A stretch of DNA of 64,000 bases from Terribacillus aidingensis (GCF_900215625.1 NZ_OBEK01000001.1:62001-126000); one strand, 5' to 3'; positions 10,301-19,951 are shown, counted from the first letter of the stretch. The notes: generated from the letters alone by a model not told the origin. Numbers and translations are program-made.

Positions 10301-11589
10301 AGCTGGAAACATTTAATACAATTTTACTTGTCGTTCTTGTGGCACTTAGCTTGGTATTAACAGCTTTTGTATGGACATTCCAGTCGAGCGGTTTTGAATC
10401 AGATAATCTAATTACCGAAGAGCCGCGAACCTTAGATGGAACAGAGAAGCAGATGGCAGACTTGGTAAGACCGAGCCATGTATATATTAATGAAAACAAT
10501 AACCACTTTGTCTTTGCATCAAAAGACGATAAAGAACAGACCTTTGTGAATAGATTGTCCGAATGGACGCTGACTAATCTGAAACAAAGTGAATTATCGA
10601 GTATACCGGATACGAATATAGAACTCGTGTATCCAGTTACGATCTCTTATTCGCAACTGAATACCTTATTTCAGGTAGAAGGGACAAATAGTGATACAAG
10701 CAGTCTGGAAAACGGTGTCTTTACAAGAATATACCTATCCAATAATGAAGATAACACCACGAAGCTGATCTTTCTGAATGAAAATCTGGACAACCCTCTA
10801 GAAAATGTTGTGACGGCAACCGTTGTAAACAGCGTAAGTGATGTTATAAATGATAAGGAAGATTTATTAGCAGCTGTACCATTAGCTGAAAATGAAACTA
10901 ATGCTTGGAATCAGGTTTATCTGCCGCAAAGTATTCAGATAGAAAACAGAGTTGTTCGCAGCGAGACAATCTCCCGAGATGTATTTTCAGATATATATTT
11001 AGATGATCCAATCACATTAGGCGATCAATACATTGACTCCAATCGCTTGGAATCTGCCAAATTCAGCAATAACGGAAACTATGGTATTTACTATACGAAT
11101 CGGACTTCTTCTACGAGAGCAGCTAGCAGAGCAGAGCAGCTGCAGGCGGCAATTCATGCGATCAATTCACATAAGGGATGGACAAATAACTTTCGCTTAT
11201 ATGATGTTTTAGGGAAAGGAAATTATACGTTTGAGTTCCGAATGATGATAGATGGCTACCCGGTATTTCAGCAAAATAAATTATCACTTTTGTCTATTCA
11301 AATGCAATATGGTCATCCTGAGCCTGGAAGATACGAAAGAACTCTGCTTAATATAAGCTCAACGTCAGGTCGGCCAGATGGGGAAAAAACACTGACAGTC
11401 AAGGAAGTAGAGAATTGGATTTCGGATAATAATTACATTTCCCGCGATATACAAGATGTTGCAATTGGTTACCAGTTAGAAGAGTTTGATTCCGATATTT
11501 ACAAATACAAGCTATCACCATATTGGTATATAGAAGTTGATGGAAGATGGATTCAAGTAGGAGACAATGCGACAGGAGGCACAGACTGA
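10297..11589 (+). CDS. walH: WalH (YycH), regulator of WalK
   Basis: A 430-aa protein with a single N-terminal membrane anchor (about 7-27) and a large outside domain. In Bacillus YycH interacts with WalK through its membrane helix together with YycI. Sequence conservation is low in this family, and the call rests on position between walK and walI, length, topology and the PSHVYINENNNHFVF region. It overlaps walK by 4 nt and walI by 1 nt. Confidence 0.93.
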   Translation: MKLETFNTILLVVLVALSLVLTAFVWTFQSSGFESDNLITEEPRTLDGTEKQMADLVRPSHVYINENNNHFVFASKDDKEQTFVNRLSEWTLTNLKQSELSSIPDTNIELVYPVTISYSQLNTLFQVEGTNSDTSSLENGVFTRIYLSNNEDNTTKLIFLNENLDNPLENVVTATVVNSVSDVINDKEDLLAAVPLAENETNAWNQVYLPQSIQIENRVVRSETISRDVFSDIYLDDPITLGDQYIDSNRLESAKFSNNGNYGIYYTNRTSSTRAASRAEQLQAAIHAINSHKGWTNNFRLYDVLGKGNYTFEFRMMIDGYPVFQQNKLSLLSIQMQYGHPEPGRYERTLLNISSTSGRPDGEKTLTVKEVENWISDNNYISRDIQDVAIGYQLEEFDSDIYKYKLSPYWYIEVDGRWIQVGDNATGGTD

Positions 11590-12455
11590 TGCAATGGAAT
11601 AAAATTAAGCTGACGTTTATCCTTGCCTTCCTTGTTTTGAATGTCTATCTCGTGATTCAGCTGTTTCCGCAGGAAGAGACAGAACAAATAGGACTGGAAA
11701 CAGAAACGCCCGCATCTGTACTAGAAAGCGTGAAGGGGTATTCAGAGCTTTCTGATGAGGAAACGGAAACGAATCAGCAGTACGAAGCAACAAAGATGCA
11801 ATTTAAAAAAAAGGAATTGGAAGAGCTTCCCGGCAATATGAACTTTGACATCAATTCAGGCACGGAGCTTGTTGCAACCTTTGAAGAACCTGAAAGATTG
11901 CCAGTTGAGCTTCCCTTTGATAAAGATACCACACAGTCTCTTGATGCCTTAAACGGTTTTATTGAGGAATATGTGCTGCATGGAGAAGATTATACGTACT
12001 GGGGCCGACAAGGAAACAAAATGCTTTTCTTTCAAGAAACCGATAAGGGACAGACTTATTTTAGTGAGGACAGTTTGCTGATGGTAACAATTAATGAAGA
12101 CTATCAAGTAACTGGATACACCCAGACATATATCGAAAACTTTAAGAAGAGTGAGAATGAGAAAGGCTGGGAAGTGAATCATTACTCAGAGAAGCAGGCA
12201 GTGAAGGCGCTGACAGCAAAGCAGTACATTGAACGCGGGGACACAATTGAGGTAGAGAAAGGCTTCTATCCAATCATTGAACTCTCATCTAAGCCGAATT
12301 ATACACCTGCTTACAAAATCACTGTTAATGATACGAAGCATTATTTCTATTTGATGCTTCCGGATAACAATCCCTATATACGCCAGCAAACAGAGTCAGC
12401 GTTTATAAGCAACTTAGATCTAGAGAAAGAAACAGAGACAGAAGATACACAATAA
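11589..12455 (+). CDS. walI: WalI (YycI), regulator of WalK
   Basis: A 288-aa protein with an N-terminal membrane helix (MQWNKIKLTFILAF..., about 6-24) and an extracytoplasmic YycI domain ending in a region with HYFYLMLPDNNPYIR. The ATG at 11589 is chosen because it overlaps the walH stop (TGATG) and matches family openings; a longer frame inside walH is not needed. It works with WalH to restrain WalK. Fourteen nt separate it from walJ. Confidence 0.92.
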   Translation: MQWNKIKLTFILAFLVLNVYLVIQLFPQEETEQIGLETETPASVLESVKGYSELSDEETETNQQYEATKMQFKKKELEELPGNMNFDINSGTELVATFEEPERLPVELPFDKDTTQSLDALNGFIEEYVLHGEDYTYWGRQGNKMLFFQETDKGQTYFSEDSLLMVTINEDYQVTGYTQTYIENFKKSENEKGWEVNHYSEKQAVKALTAKQYIERGDTIEVEKGFYPIIELSSKPNYTPAYKITVNDTKHYFYLMLPDNNPYIRQQTESAFISNLDLEKETETEDTQ

Positions 12456-12468
12456 GAGGTGAAACAGC

Positions 12469-13266
12469 ATGACATTAAGCTTTAGCGTGCTTGCTTCAGG
12501 CAGTTCTGGTAATGCATTTTTTATCGGAACGGAAAAAGAGCGTATCCTGGTGGACGCTGGTCTAACGGGCAAGGAGCTGCAGCGTTTATTAGAGGAGACG
12601 GGAATTGACCCGGCTTCTCTCACAAAGATTCTGGTCACGCACGAACATAGTGATCATATAAAAGGATTAGGTGTGGCGGCACGGAAATTTGATTTACCGA
12701 TCTATGCGAATGAAAAGACTTGGAAAGCGATGGAGAATAGCATCGGGAAAATACCATTAGATCATAAATTTGTTTTCCAAATGGAAGAAACGAAAACATT
12801 TGGTGATTTGGATGTGCAGTCCTTCGGTGTTTCCCATGATGCTGCTGAACCAATGTTTTACACATTCCATCATGAAGGAAAGAAAGTAGCCTTAGTGACA
12901 GATACCGGCTATATCTCAGAACGGGTGAAAGGCATTGTGGAGAAGGCAGATGCGTATATCTTTGAAGCAAATCATGATGTGAGCATGCTGCAGATGGGGA
13001 GTTATCCTTGGAACGTAAAGCGGAGAATATTAGGCGACTTAGGCCACGTGTCGAACGAAGATAGTGCTTTGGCGCTCACCGATTTAATTGATAACAATAC
13101 GAAACGTATTTATCTTGCACATTTAAGCCGCGATAATAACATGAAGGATTTGGCTCGTCTTGCAGTAGGTAACATCTTAGAGGAACGAGGCTTTGACCTT
13201 AAAAAACATATTGAACTGCATGATACAGATCCAAAAATGCCAACACCGCTCTTCCAAGTAGTTTAA
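12469..13266 (+). CDS. walJ: WalJ (YycJ) metallo-beta-lactamase-fold hydrolase
   Basis: A 265-aa protein with the metallo-beta-lactamase fold: metal motif [10 protein letters not shown] near residue 63, TDTGY near 144, EANHD and a late HLSRDN. Opening [12 protein letters not shown] is typical of YycJ. Members have been proposed to act as nucleases in DNA repair as well as being genetically tied to the wal locus; which applies here cannot be read from sequence. AAGAGGTG precedes the ATG. It is the last wal gene before the protease gene. Confidence 0.93.
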   Translation: MTLSFSVLASGSSGNAFFIGTEKERILVDAGLTGKELQRLLEETGIDPASLTKILVTHEHSDHIKGLGVAARKFDLPIYANEKTWKAMENSIGKIPLDHKFVFQMEETKTFGDLDVQSFGVSHDAAEPMFYTFHHEGKKVALVTDTGYISERVKGIVEKADAYIFEANHDVSMLQMGSYPWNVKRRILGDLGHVSNEDSALALTDLIDNNTKRIYLAHLSRDNNMKDLARLAVGNILEERGFDLKKHIELHDTDPKMPTPLFQVV

Positions 13267-13323
13267 ATTCCCAAAACGGTGGAAAGATAAGCTATATCAA
13301 AAGATGCAGGAACGGAGGCTCAT

Positions 13324-14535
13324 ATGGATTACTTTGATGATCAACACAAAGAACCAAAAAAGTCGAAGCGCCCCAATTGGCTGCTGCCAGCTATTTTAGG
13401 AGGTATTATTGGTGCTGGTATTGTATTGCTTGTTGCTTATGGACTTGATCAAGACAGTATGAAAATGAACAATCAATCACAGTCGCAGCAAGAGGGAACT
13501 GTACAGCAGGTTTCTGACACCAATCAAGATACTGGTTTGCAGAATGTGCGTGTTGATGTTCAATCAGGTATTACCGACATTGTTGATGAAACATCTCCAG
13601 CTGTTGTAGGTGTTGTTAATCTTCAGCAAGGAGATGCGTTGTTTTCTCAGGAAGAGAGCGCTGCAGGGAGCGGTTCTGGTGTTATATATAAAAAACGAGG
13701 CAACAAAGCTTATGTGGTGACAAATCATCATGTTGTCGAAGGGGCAACGGATGTGGATGTTGTTTTGCATAATGGCGCAGAGATTTCTGCTGAATTGCTG
13801 GGCAGTGATGTTTTTACCGACTTAGCAGTGCTGGAAATTGACGCTTCCAGAGTGGAAAAGGTAATTGACATAGGGAACTCCTCTTCCGTTAAAACAGGGG
13901 AACCAGTCATTGCTATCGGTGATCCGCTTGGTTTCTCTGGTTCCGTTACACAAGGTATTATCAGCGGTATAAATCGTACTGTTCCGCAGGATTTCAATGG
14001 AGATGGCAGATCTGATTGGCAGGCAGATGTTATGCAAACAGACGCAGCCATTAATCCTGGTAACAGCGGCGGAGCACTTATAAACATGGCAGGTCAGCTA
14101 ATTGGGATCAATTCCATGAAGATTGCAGAATCATCCGTTGAAGGAATTGGATTTGCTATTCCTGTTGACTCTGCGGTGCCTGTGATGGAACAGCTCGAGC
14201 AGAATGGCCAAGTAAAACGTCCATATTTAGGTGTGGAGGCCTATTCTTTGAATGAGATTCCGGCTGGAGAACGATCAGGGCATCTAGGTTTACCGGAAGA
14301 TATCGAGAATGGTGTATATATTTGGAGTCTGGTACCGTCATCTCCTGCTCAGCAAGGCGGTCTGCAAGAACTGGATGTTATAACTGAACTTGATGGCCAG
14401 GCAATTAAAGATATGACAGCTTTACGAAAGCATCTTTATGAAGAAAAGCAAATTGGAGACAAAATGAAAGTAACGTATTATCGAGATGGGCAACGCGGAG
14501 AAACGACAGTCACTTTAAGTGAACAAGAGCAGTAA
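13324..14535 (+). CDS. htrC: HtrA/DegP-like membrane-anchored serine protease (YycK-type)
   Basis: A 403-aa S1C protease. A cytoplasmic N-terminus precedes one membrane helix (about 20-41), then a Gln/Ser-rich linker, a trypsin-like domain with catalytic His136 (TNHHVV), Asp166 (FTDLAV) and Ser248 (NPGNSGGALIN), and one C-terminal PDZ domain (about 300-395). All three catalytic residues are intact. It likely degrades misfolded exported proteins at the outer face of the membrane. The position directly after walJ matches Bacillus yycK/htrC. A strong terminator ends the operon. Confidence 0.93.
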   Translation: MDYFDDQHKEPKKSKRPNWLLPAILGGIIGAGIVLLVAYGLDQDSMKMNNQSQSQQEGTVQQVSDTNQDTGLQNVRVDVQSGITDIVDETSPAVVGVVNLQQGDALFSQEESAAGSGSGVIYKKRGNKAYVVTNHHVVEGATDVDVVLHNGAEISAELLGSDVFTDLAVLEIDASRVEKVIDIGNSSSVKTGEPVIAIGDPLGFSGSVTQGIISGINRTVPQDFNGDGRSDWQADVMQTDAAINPGNSGGALINMAGQLIGINSMKIAESSVEGIGFAIPVDSAVPVMEQLEQNGQVKRPYLGVEAYSLNEIPAGERSGHLGLPEDIENGVYIWSLVPSSPAQQGGLQELDVITELDGQAIKDMTALRKHLYEEKQIGDKMKVTYYRDGQRGETTVTLSEQEQ

Positions 14536-14561
14536 AAGCAGCCATTCGTGGCTGCTTTTTT
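14534..14561 (+). terminator. terminator after the protease gene
   Basis: AAAAGCAGCC / GGCTGCTTTTTT with a 6-nt loop; a textbook intrinsic terminator overlapping the stop codon. Confidence 0.92.
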
Positions 14562-14563
14562 AG

Positions 14564-14875
14564 TTATGCACAGCTTGTGGATTTAGTGAGGATAAGATAC
14601 TCTATTTGGTGGCGAACAAGTATTCTTATCACTAAATAAAGTATTGCAATTGTGTATATGTGTATAAGTGTGTGGATAATTTGTTTATAGCGTGTGGAAT
14701 ACTGTGTATAAAGAACTTGTCCACAAGTTGTGCACAATAAAAGTGGATAACATACTGAAAGCGGATACTTCGTAAGAATCATGGTCTATCTATTGTACAG
14801 ATAGGCTTTTTCTGCTATTATGAGCAAGTGAAAATGACCAAAAATCCATATCGGTCACTCGGTATTTGTGGATAA
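14564..14875. promoter_or_regulatory. cluster of DnaA boxes
   Basis: Five exact matches to TTATNCACA occur in about 310 nt: 14564-14572 (+), and on the minus strand 14659-14667, 14671-14679, 14703-14711 and 14867-14875. One-mismatch copies add 14717-14725, 14728-14736 and 14742-14750. No gene occupies this stretch apart from the yhgE promoter. B. subtilis has several DnaA-box clusters outside oriC that help control initiation; this looks like such a cluster and not oriC itself, since dnaA/dnaN are absent here. Confidence 0.7.
14793..14857 (+). promoter_or_regulatory. yhgE promoter with downstream operator-like repeat
   Basis: TTGTAC (14793-14798), 17-nt spacer, TATTAT (14816-14821) with an extended TGC just before it. 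The expected start near 14828 is followed by TGACC (14835-14839) and GGTCA (14853-14857), an inverted repeat suited to a dimeric repressor. The downstream TetR gene is the obvious candidate regulator, by inference only. Confidence 0.5.
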
Positions 14876-14904
14876 GTATATATATGAATATGGGAGGAAA
14901 AGTT

Positions 14905-17208
14905 ATGAATATGTTGAAACAGGAGTGGCGGCATATATGGAAAGACCGTAAAATGCTGTTGGCAATATGCGGTATTCTTGTTGTGCCGCTGCTGTATAGT
15001 GTTATTTTTCTAGCAGCAAACTGGGATCCTTACAACAATACGGATCAATTGCCTGTTGCTGTTGTCAATTTAGATAAAGGGTCAACTTTTGAAGGAAAAG
15101 AGCTCCACGTTGGATCGGATTTTGTGGATAATTTGCAGGAAAATGATAAATTCAATTGGCAATTCGTTGAAGAAAAGCAGGCGATGGATGGATTAAAGAC
15201 AGAGGATTATTATATGGTTGTCAAAATCCCTGAAAATTTTTCTGCTAACGCAGCAACATTACTCGATGATAATCCGAAGCAAATGGATATTAAATATTAC
15301 TCAAACCCTGGTAAGAACTATCCAGCTTCCAAAATTACGGACAGTGCGATTCAGCAATTAGAAAGAGAAGTTGCTGAACAAGTGACCGAAGAATATGCAC
15401 ACTCTGTATTTACTAGCTTAGCGGATGTTGCAGATGGACTAAAGCAGGCAAGTGATGGTTCGAAAGAGTTGGCGGATGGCTCAAGTGAATTAAATGAAGG
15501 CGCAAAAAACTTGAACAAAAACTTAGCCAGCTTATCAACTAGCACTGCCACTTATACGGAAAAAGTCGGAGAAGCGGATCAAGGTATGCAGGAATTAAAT
15601 CAAGGTATAGGAAGTCTGACTTCTCAATATCCGGAAGTTGATGACGGCATTACAGAATTAAATAAAGGCTTACAAACTTTAAATGGTAAAAGCGGTGATC
15701 TGACAAGTGGGTCGGATCAGTTAGTGACTGGCACCAATGAGTTAACCAGCGGACTAGATAAGCTGCAGCAAGCGACAGGCCAATTGGCAGGGAAATTTCC
15801 AGAATTGAATAATGGAATAGCGGCTGCTAATGAAAAAGTGCAAACTGCCGGAGAAGCAATAAAAACAAGTCTGGATGAGCTAACTGAATTTGCACAGCAG
15901 CTGCAGACGGCGCAGGAAGAGCAGACGGCTCAACTCAATCAGCTTCAAGCTACCCTGACAAATGACGATTTATCAGCGGAAGAAAAGCAGCAGCAATTGC
16001 AAGATCAGGTGCAGGAGCTTGCTGATCGGACATCTGTTCCAGAGGTTCAACTGCCAGATGTTGATCCAGAAGCTATGCAGCAGGAACTTAAAGGAATCAA
16101 TAAGCAGCTTGGTCAAATTCAAAAACTAGCAGATGGTGCTGAGCAAACACAAACTGCACTGACGGGTATCGACGAGGCTGCTGGCAAATTATATAATGGG
16201 GCAGCAAAAATTCAGTCTGGTCAGTCAGAACTCAATAGCGGCATAGGTGCTTATACAGATGGTGTTAGTCAGGCTGCAAATGGAGCACCAGCTTTAGTGA
16301 GCGGTTCCCAAGCCGTGCGTGATGCTTTAGGGCAGCTGCAATCAGGCAGTTCCAAGATCACCAATGGACTTGATCAGTTGAATACCAATGGTCCGCAGTT
16401 AGCGGAAGGTGCGAGCAAGCTGACAGATGGCTCTAAAACATTATCTGATGGAACACAAAGTGTAACGGATGGAAGCAGCGAACTGTATGACCAGCTGGCC
16501 AAAGGTGCATCGGATGCAAACATCAGTACCAGTGATAAGACAGAGACGATGTTTGCCAGCCCGACAGATGTGCAGGAGGAAAAATTAAGTACAGTGCATA
16601 GCTATGGAGAAGGTCTTGCTCCGTATATCCTTTCTATTGGGCTGTTTGTCGGAGCGCTGGTATTTACTAATATTTTTCCGCTTCGTGATCCTGCAGGCAG
16701 ACCAACATCTGGTTTTTCTTGGTTCTTAAGCAAATTTAGTATTGTGTGCTTTGTAAGTATATTGCAATCGTTGTTTGCGGTTATTATGCTCGTTCACGTT
16801 GTTCATCTACAAGTACACAGCGAATGGCGTCTGCTCGTTTTTGCCATTCTCTTTAGCTTAACAAGCTTCTTGTTAATTCAGCTGCTTACTGTTGCTTTAG
16901 ATAATGTCGGACGTTTCCTGGGTATCATTGTATTGCTAGTCCAAATTGGGGCTGGTGCGGGAACTTATCCGGTTGCATTACTTCCGGAATTTTTCCAAGT
17001 CATTCATAAGTTTGTACCGATGACATACGCAATCAGCGGTTTTAGGGAGATTATCTCGATTGGGGATGACTGGGGATTTCTCTGGCAGCAAGCAGGTTAC
17101 TTGAGTATCTTTTCTGTGCTATTCTTAGCATTGACGATTTTAGTTTACTCAGTGCAGACACGTAAATATAAAAAAGAGACAGAGGAAGATACGGCGGTCT
17201 CCATGTAA
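14905..17208 (+). CDS. yhgE: YhgE/Pip-family membrane protein (ABC-2-like)
   Basis: A 767-aa protein with one N-terminal membrane helix, a very long extracytoplasmic region, and five to six C-terminal helices (about 585-755). The opening EWRHIWKDRKMLLAI and the early PVAVVNLDKGS are typical of YhgE/Pip proteins. The middle holds many repeats of the type DGSxELxxG (for example ELADGSSELNEGAKNL) that predict extended coiled coil. Relatives include phage-infection protein and ESX-type secretion components; the transported substrate is unknown. The ATG at 14905 follows GGGAGG. A TetR gene follows 17 nt later, a pair also seen in Bacillus. Confidence 0.88.
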   Translation: MNMLKQEWRHIWKDRKMLLAICGILVVPLLYSVIFLAANWDPYNNTDQLPVAVVNLDKGSTFEGKELHVGSDFVDNLQENDKFNWQFVEEKQAMDGLKTEDYYMVVKIPENFSANAATLLDDNPKQMDIKYYSNPGKNYPASKITDSAIQQLEREVAEQVTEEYAHSVFTSLADVADGLKQASDGSKELADGSSELNEGAKNLNKNLASLSTSTATYTEKVGEADQGMQELNQGIGSLTSQYPEVDDGITELNKGLQTLNGKSGDLTSGSDQLVTGTNELTSGLDKLQQATGQLAGKFPELNNGIAAANEKVQTAGEAIKTSLDELTEFAQQLQTAQEEQTAQLNQLQATLTNDDLSAEEKQQQLQDQVQELADRTSVPEVQLPDVDPEAMQQELKGINKQLGQIQKLADGAEQTQTALTGIDEAAGKLYNGAAKIQSGQSELNSGIGAYTDGVSQAANGAPALVSGSQAVRDALGQLQSGSSKITNGLDQLNTNGPQLAEGASKLTDGSKTLSDGTQSVTDGSSELYDQLAKGASDANISTSDKTETMFASPTDVQEEKLSTVHSYGEGLAPYILSIGLFVGALVFTNIFPLRDPAGRPTSGFSWFLSKFSIVCFVSILQSLFAVIMLVHVVHLQVHSEWRLLVFAILFSLTSFLLIQLLTVALDNVGRFLGIIVLLVQIGAGAGTYPVALLPEFFQVIHKFVPMTYAISGFREIISIGDDWGFLWQQAGYLSIFSVLFLALTILVYSVQTRKYKKETEEDTAVSM

Positions 17209-17225
17209 AGAAGGGGTAGAAAACA

Positions 17226-17783
17226 ATGATTATAGATAAAAAAGAACGGATTATAGAGGCTGCTGCGACATCATTCAGCCAATTCGGATTTAAAGCGACG
17301 ACCATGGCATCAGTCGCAAAAATTGCCAAGGTAGCTAAAGGTACAATCTATACGTTCTTTGACAGTAAAGAAACATTGTTTTCTACTATTCTTGATCGAA
17401 CGATGAAGAATCTTCGGCAATCGGCAGAAGCAGCCTTACAAGAAGACGCGCCATTCCATGAGAATATCCAAGCGATGCTGGATGCCATTCTAAACTTCCG
17501 GGAGAACCATCAGCTGTTAATTAAGCTGGGACAAGAAGCGAAGGAATTAGGTACAGCTGAAGTGCTGGAGATTTTGACACAAGTGGAGAGGATGATTCTC
17601 GATTACATCAAGTCAGTAATCGAGAAGGAGCAAGCGAAAGGAATTAGCGCAAAGCATGATCCTGAGCTGCTGGCATTTTTAATCTATCGAACCTACATTG
17701 CGCTTATATCAGACTGGGAGCGGCAGCATGAACCGCTGCCGAAGGAAACAATTACAGAGATAATCAAATCGCAAATACATTAA
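17226..17783 (+). CDS. yhgD: TetR-family repressor (YhgD-like)
   Basis: A 185-aa regulator with an N-terminal TetR helix-turn-helix: FGFKATTMASVAKIAKVAKGTIYTFF is spread over about residues 21-46, followed by DSKETLF and an all-helical ligand domain. It lies 17 nt after yhgE and shares its terminator, so the two are probably co-transcribed and the product likely represses its own operon via the repeat at 14835-14857. The ligand is unknown. GGGGTAG precedes the ATG. Confidence 0.88.
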   Translation: MIIDKKERIIEAAATSFSQFGFKATTMASVAKIAKVAKGTIYTFFDSKETLFSTILDRTMKNLRQSAEAALQEDAPFHENIQAMLDAILNFRENHQLLIKLGQEAKELGTAEVLEILTQVERMILDYIKSVIEKEQAKGISAKHDPELLAFLIYRTYIALISDWERQHEPLPKETITEIIKSQIH

Positions 17784-17784
17784 G

Positions 17785-17809
17785 AAACCGCTGTTCAGCA
17801 GCGGTTTTT
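17785..17809. terminator. bidirectional terminator
   Basis: AAACCGCTG / CAGCGGTTT (17785-17793, 17799-17807) with T runs on both strands, between the convergent TetR gene and ytvA. Confidence 0.85.
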
Positions 17810-17818
17810 ATAATTATA

Positions 17819-18619
17819 TTAAGTATTCAAAGCGCGGATACCTTCCAAAGCCTGCTGTACACTGGCATAAAAAGATATTTTATTTTTGCGGAAATCAGCC
17901 AGATTGACGCCTGCTTTAGCTGTGCTCGGCTCAATTCCAGTCACAATGAGCTTTGCTCCCATTACATGAAGCAGCTGCTGCAAAGTCAATATACCGTTAT
18001 GCACATCATCATTTAAATTTTGGATGCCTTGGAGATCCATAATAAAAATTTCTTCATCGTGATCATAAACATGAGCAGAGATACGCTCATATATTTCTTC
18101 CCAACGCTGTGTATCTATATTACCGACAAGCGGCAGAATGCAGATATTCTCAGTAATTGGGACAAATGGCGTGGACAGCAAGCAGGCTTCCTGTTTGTAG
18201 CCTGCTGTTCTTGCTTCTTCGGACTTACGGTCGGAGACATCTTTTTGAACCCCAACAAAATATAGCTTATCTTCGCTTGGCACATAGATTGGGTATAAAG
18301 AAAGCTCGTTCCAAAACATTGTCCCGTCTTTTTGGTAATTCTCCAATTCTACGACCACAGAGCGTTCTTCCTTAATTGCTTCGCGAACTTTTGCCACTTC
18401 TGTGCTAGAAGTCTTATCTCCTTGCAGAAAGCGGCAATTCTGGCCAATGATCTCTTTCGTCGGATAGCCAGAAATCTTTTCGAATGCAGAGTTCGTATAG
18501 ATAATCGGATTATCTGGCAATGCAGGATCCGTAATGACAACCCCTGCGCCTACATAATCTATGACTTGGCGGAAGAACGCATCGCTAATATTCGTAGAAT
18601 AATGGATTTCTTTCTCCAT
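17819..18619 (-). CDS. ytvA: blue-light photoreceptor YtvA (LOV-STAS)
   Basis: A 266-aa protein. The N-terminal LOV domain has GVVITDPALPDNPIIYTN and GQNCRFLQG, with Cys62 as the flavin-adduct cysteine, and KDGTMFWNEL. The C-terminal STAS domain (about 150-262) has IMDLQGIQNLNDD. B. subtilis YtvA binds FMN and activates the general stress response through the stressosome; the same role is likely here. A clear sigma-B promoter was not found, but two adjacent palindromes lie just upstream (18641-18675). Confidence 0.95.
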   Translation of the reverse strand: MEKEIHYSTNISDAFFRQVIDYVGAGVVITDPALPDNPIIYTNSAFEKISGYPTKEIIGQNCRFLQGDKTSSTEVAKVREAIKEERSVVVELENYQKDGTMFWNELSLYPIYVPSEDKLYFVGVQKDVSDRKSEEARTAGYKQEACLLSTPFVPITENICILPLVGNIDTQRWEEIYERISAHVYDHDEEIFIMDLQGIQNLNDDVHNGILTLQQLLHVMGAKLIVTGIEPSTAKAGVNLADFRKNKISFYASVQQALEGIRALNT

Positions 18620-18640
18620 AGTTTTCTTTCCTTCCTTTGT

Positions 18641-18675
18641 TAGAGTACACTCTATAACTTCCTCATGAGGTAGTT
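18641..18675 (-). promoter_or_regulatory. two adjacent palindromes upstream of ytvA
   Basis: TAGAGTACACTCTA (18641-18654) has 6-bp arms around 2 nt. Next to it AACTTCCTCATGAGGTAGTT (18656-18675) is palindromic except for one pair. They lie 22-56 nt upstream of the ATG and could be operators. I do not recognise the regulator. Confidence 0.4.
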
Positions 18676-18819
18676 TCTAGACGTTTCTGTTTATTGAAAG
18701 ATTATTACATTTATCATATATAAATCAGAACAATCAAACAACAATAAAGTATAGTCAGCGGCATAAAACTATTGGTAAAATAAAGGAGGTTAGAAGAATC
18801 GAAGGTGAGGATTTAGAAT

Positions 18820-19773
18820 ATGTATACTCAAGAACCTATCTTCCTGGATCCTGTTTTGCAGGAGCGAATCTGGGGAGGCAACAAATTGGCGGAGGTATTT
18901 GGATACAATCTGATATCGGAGCATACTGGAGAGGCTTGGGTAATTTCGGCACATCCAAACGGACCAAGCAAAATAAAGAACGGTGTTTTAGCTGGTAAGA
19001 CGTTATTAGATGCTTGGCAGTATAATCGGGAATTGTTTGGCGAACATGGCAATGAAGATTATCCTCTGCTTGTAAAGTTACTTGATGCAAAAGCGGATTT
19101 ATCCGTGCAAGTGCATCCAGATGATACATATGCGCGGAAAGTCGAGAATCAACCATACGGAAAGACAGAGTGCTGGTATATTGTTGATGCAGAGCCAGGT
19201 GCTGAGATTGTATTCGGACATCATGCGCAAACAAAAGAGCAGCTGGAGCAAATGATTGACCAAGGCGAATGGGAGCAGCTGCTGCGTCGTATTCCTGTAG
19301 AAAAGGGAGATTTTGTTTATGTTCCAAGCGGTGCTATTCATGCCATTGGTGCGGGCATCGTTATCTTAGAAACACAGCAAAGTTCCGATATTACTTATCG
19401 TGTATATGATTATGACCGAAAAGATGACCAAGGTAACACGCGTGATCTGCATCTAGATTCGGCTAAGGCTGTTTCAACTGTTCCACATGAAACAACCGAT
19501 ACGAGAAATCCTGCTGTTATGATAGGTGATCGCAAAGAGCAGAAGCTAGTACAAAATGAATATTTTTCCGTTTATCATTGGCAAATAACAGGCGAGTCCG
19601 AGGTAAAAACCCCTGACAGCTTCGTGCAAGTTAGCATCATTGACGGTACAGGTGAAATCATCCTGGATGGACAGTCTTTCCAGCTGCATAAAGGTGATCA
19701 CTTCGTTTTGCCTGTTCACATTGATCGTTATGTTATGAAAGGCAGCATGGAAGCTATTGTTTCGCATGTATAA
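18820..19773 (+). CDS. manA: mannose-6-phosphate isomerase, class I (ManA-type)
   Basis: A 317-aa cupin enzyme interconverting mannose 6-phosphate and fructose 6-phosphate. It opens EPIFLDPVLQERIWGGNKLAE, has the zinc ligands in SVQVHPDD (near residues 94-101), KTECWYI, and FVYVPSGAIHAIGAG. Length equals the short Bacillus-type enzyme (about 315 aa). The ATG follows GAAGGTGAGG. No PTS gene lies beside it, so the supply of mannose 6-phosphate is not explained locally. Confidence 0.94.
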   Translation: MYTQEPIFLDPVLQERIWGGNKLAEVFGYNLISEHTGEAWVISAHPNGPSKIKNGVLAGKTLLDAWQYNRELFGEHGNEDYPLLVKLLDAKADLSVQVHPDDTYARKVENQPYGKTECWYIVDAEPGAEIVFGHHAQTKEQLEQMIDQGEWEQLLRRIPVEKGDFVYVPSGAIHAIGAGIVILETQQSSDITYRVYDYDRKDDQGNTRDLHLDSAKAVSTVPHETTDTRNPAVMIGDRKEQKLVQNEYFSVYHWQITGESEVKTPDSFVQVSIIDGTGEIILDGQSFQLHKGDHFVLPVHIDRYVMKGSMEAIVSHV

Positions 19774-19951
19774 GGCTTAAAGTGTGAGCTTATAGAGCAC
19801 AAATCAAACGAACTTCTGAAAATTCTAGTGTAGGATTCTCTGTAGTTAGGTTTGTTACTTACTAGCTTGTAATCTAATCTTTTTCGACATTTTTAGGTTA
19901 TTTCCTGGGAAATACATGGGTTAATCCAGCAAAGTTTTTCCATTGCTATGC

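Noticed and set aside
14564-14880. oriC
   Set aside because: dnaA, dnaN and an AT-rich unwinding region with DnaA-trio repeats were not seen; only DnaA boxes are present.
14866-14904. Longer yhgE start (TTG at 14866)
   Set aside because: No ribosome site, and it lies in a DnaA box; the ATG at 14905 has GGGAGG.
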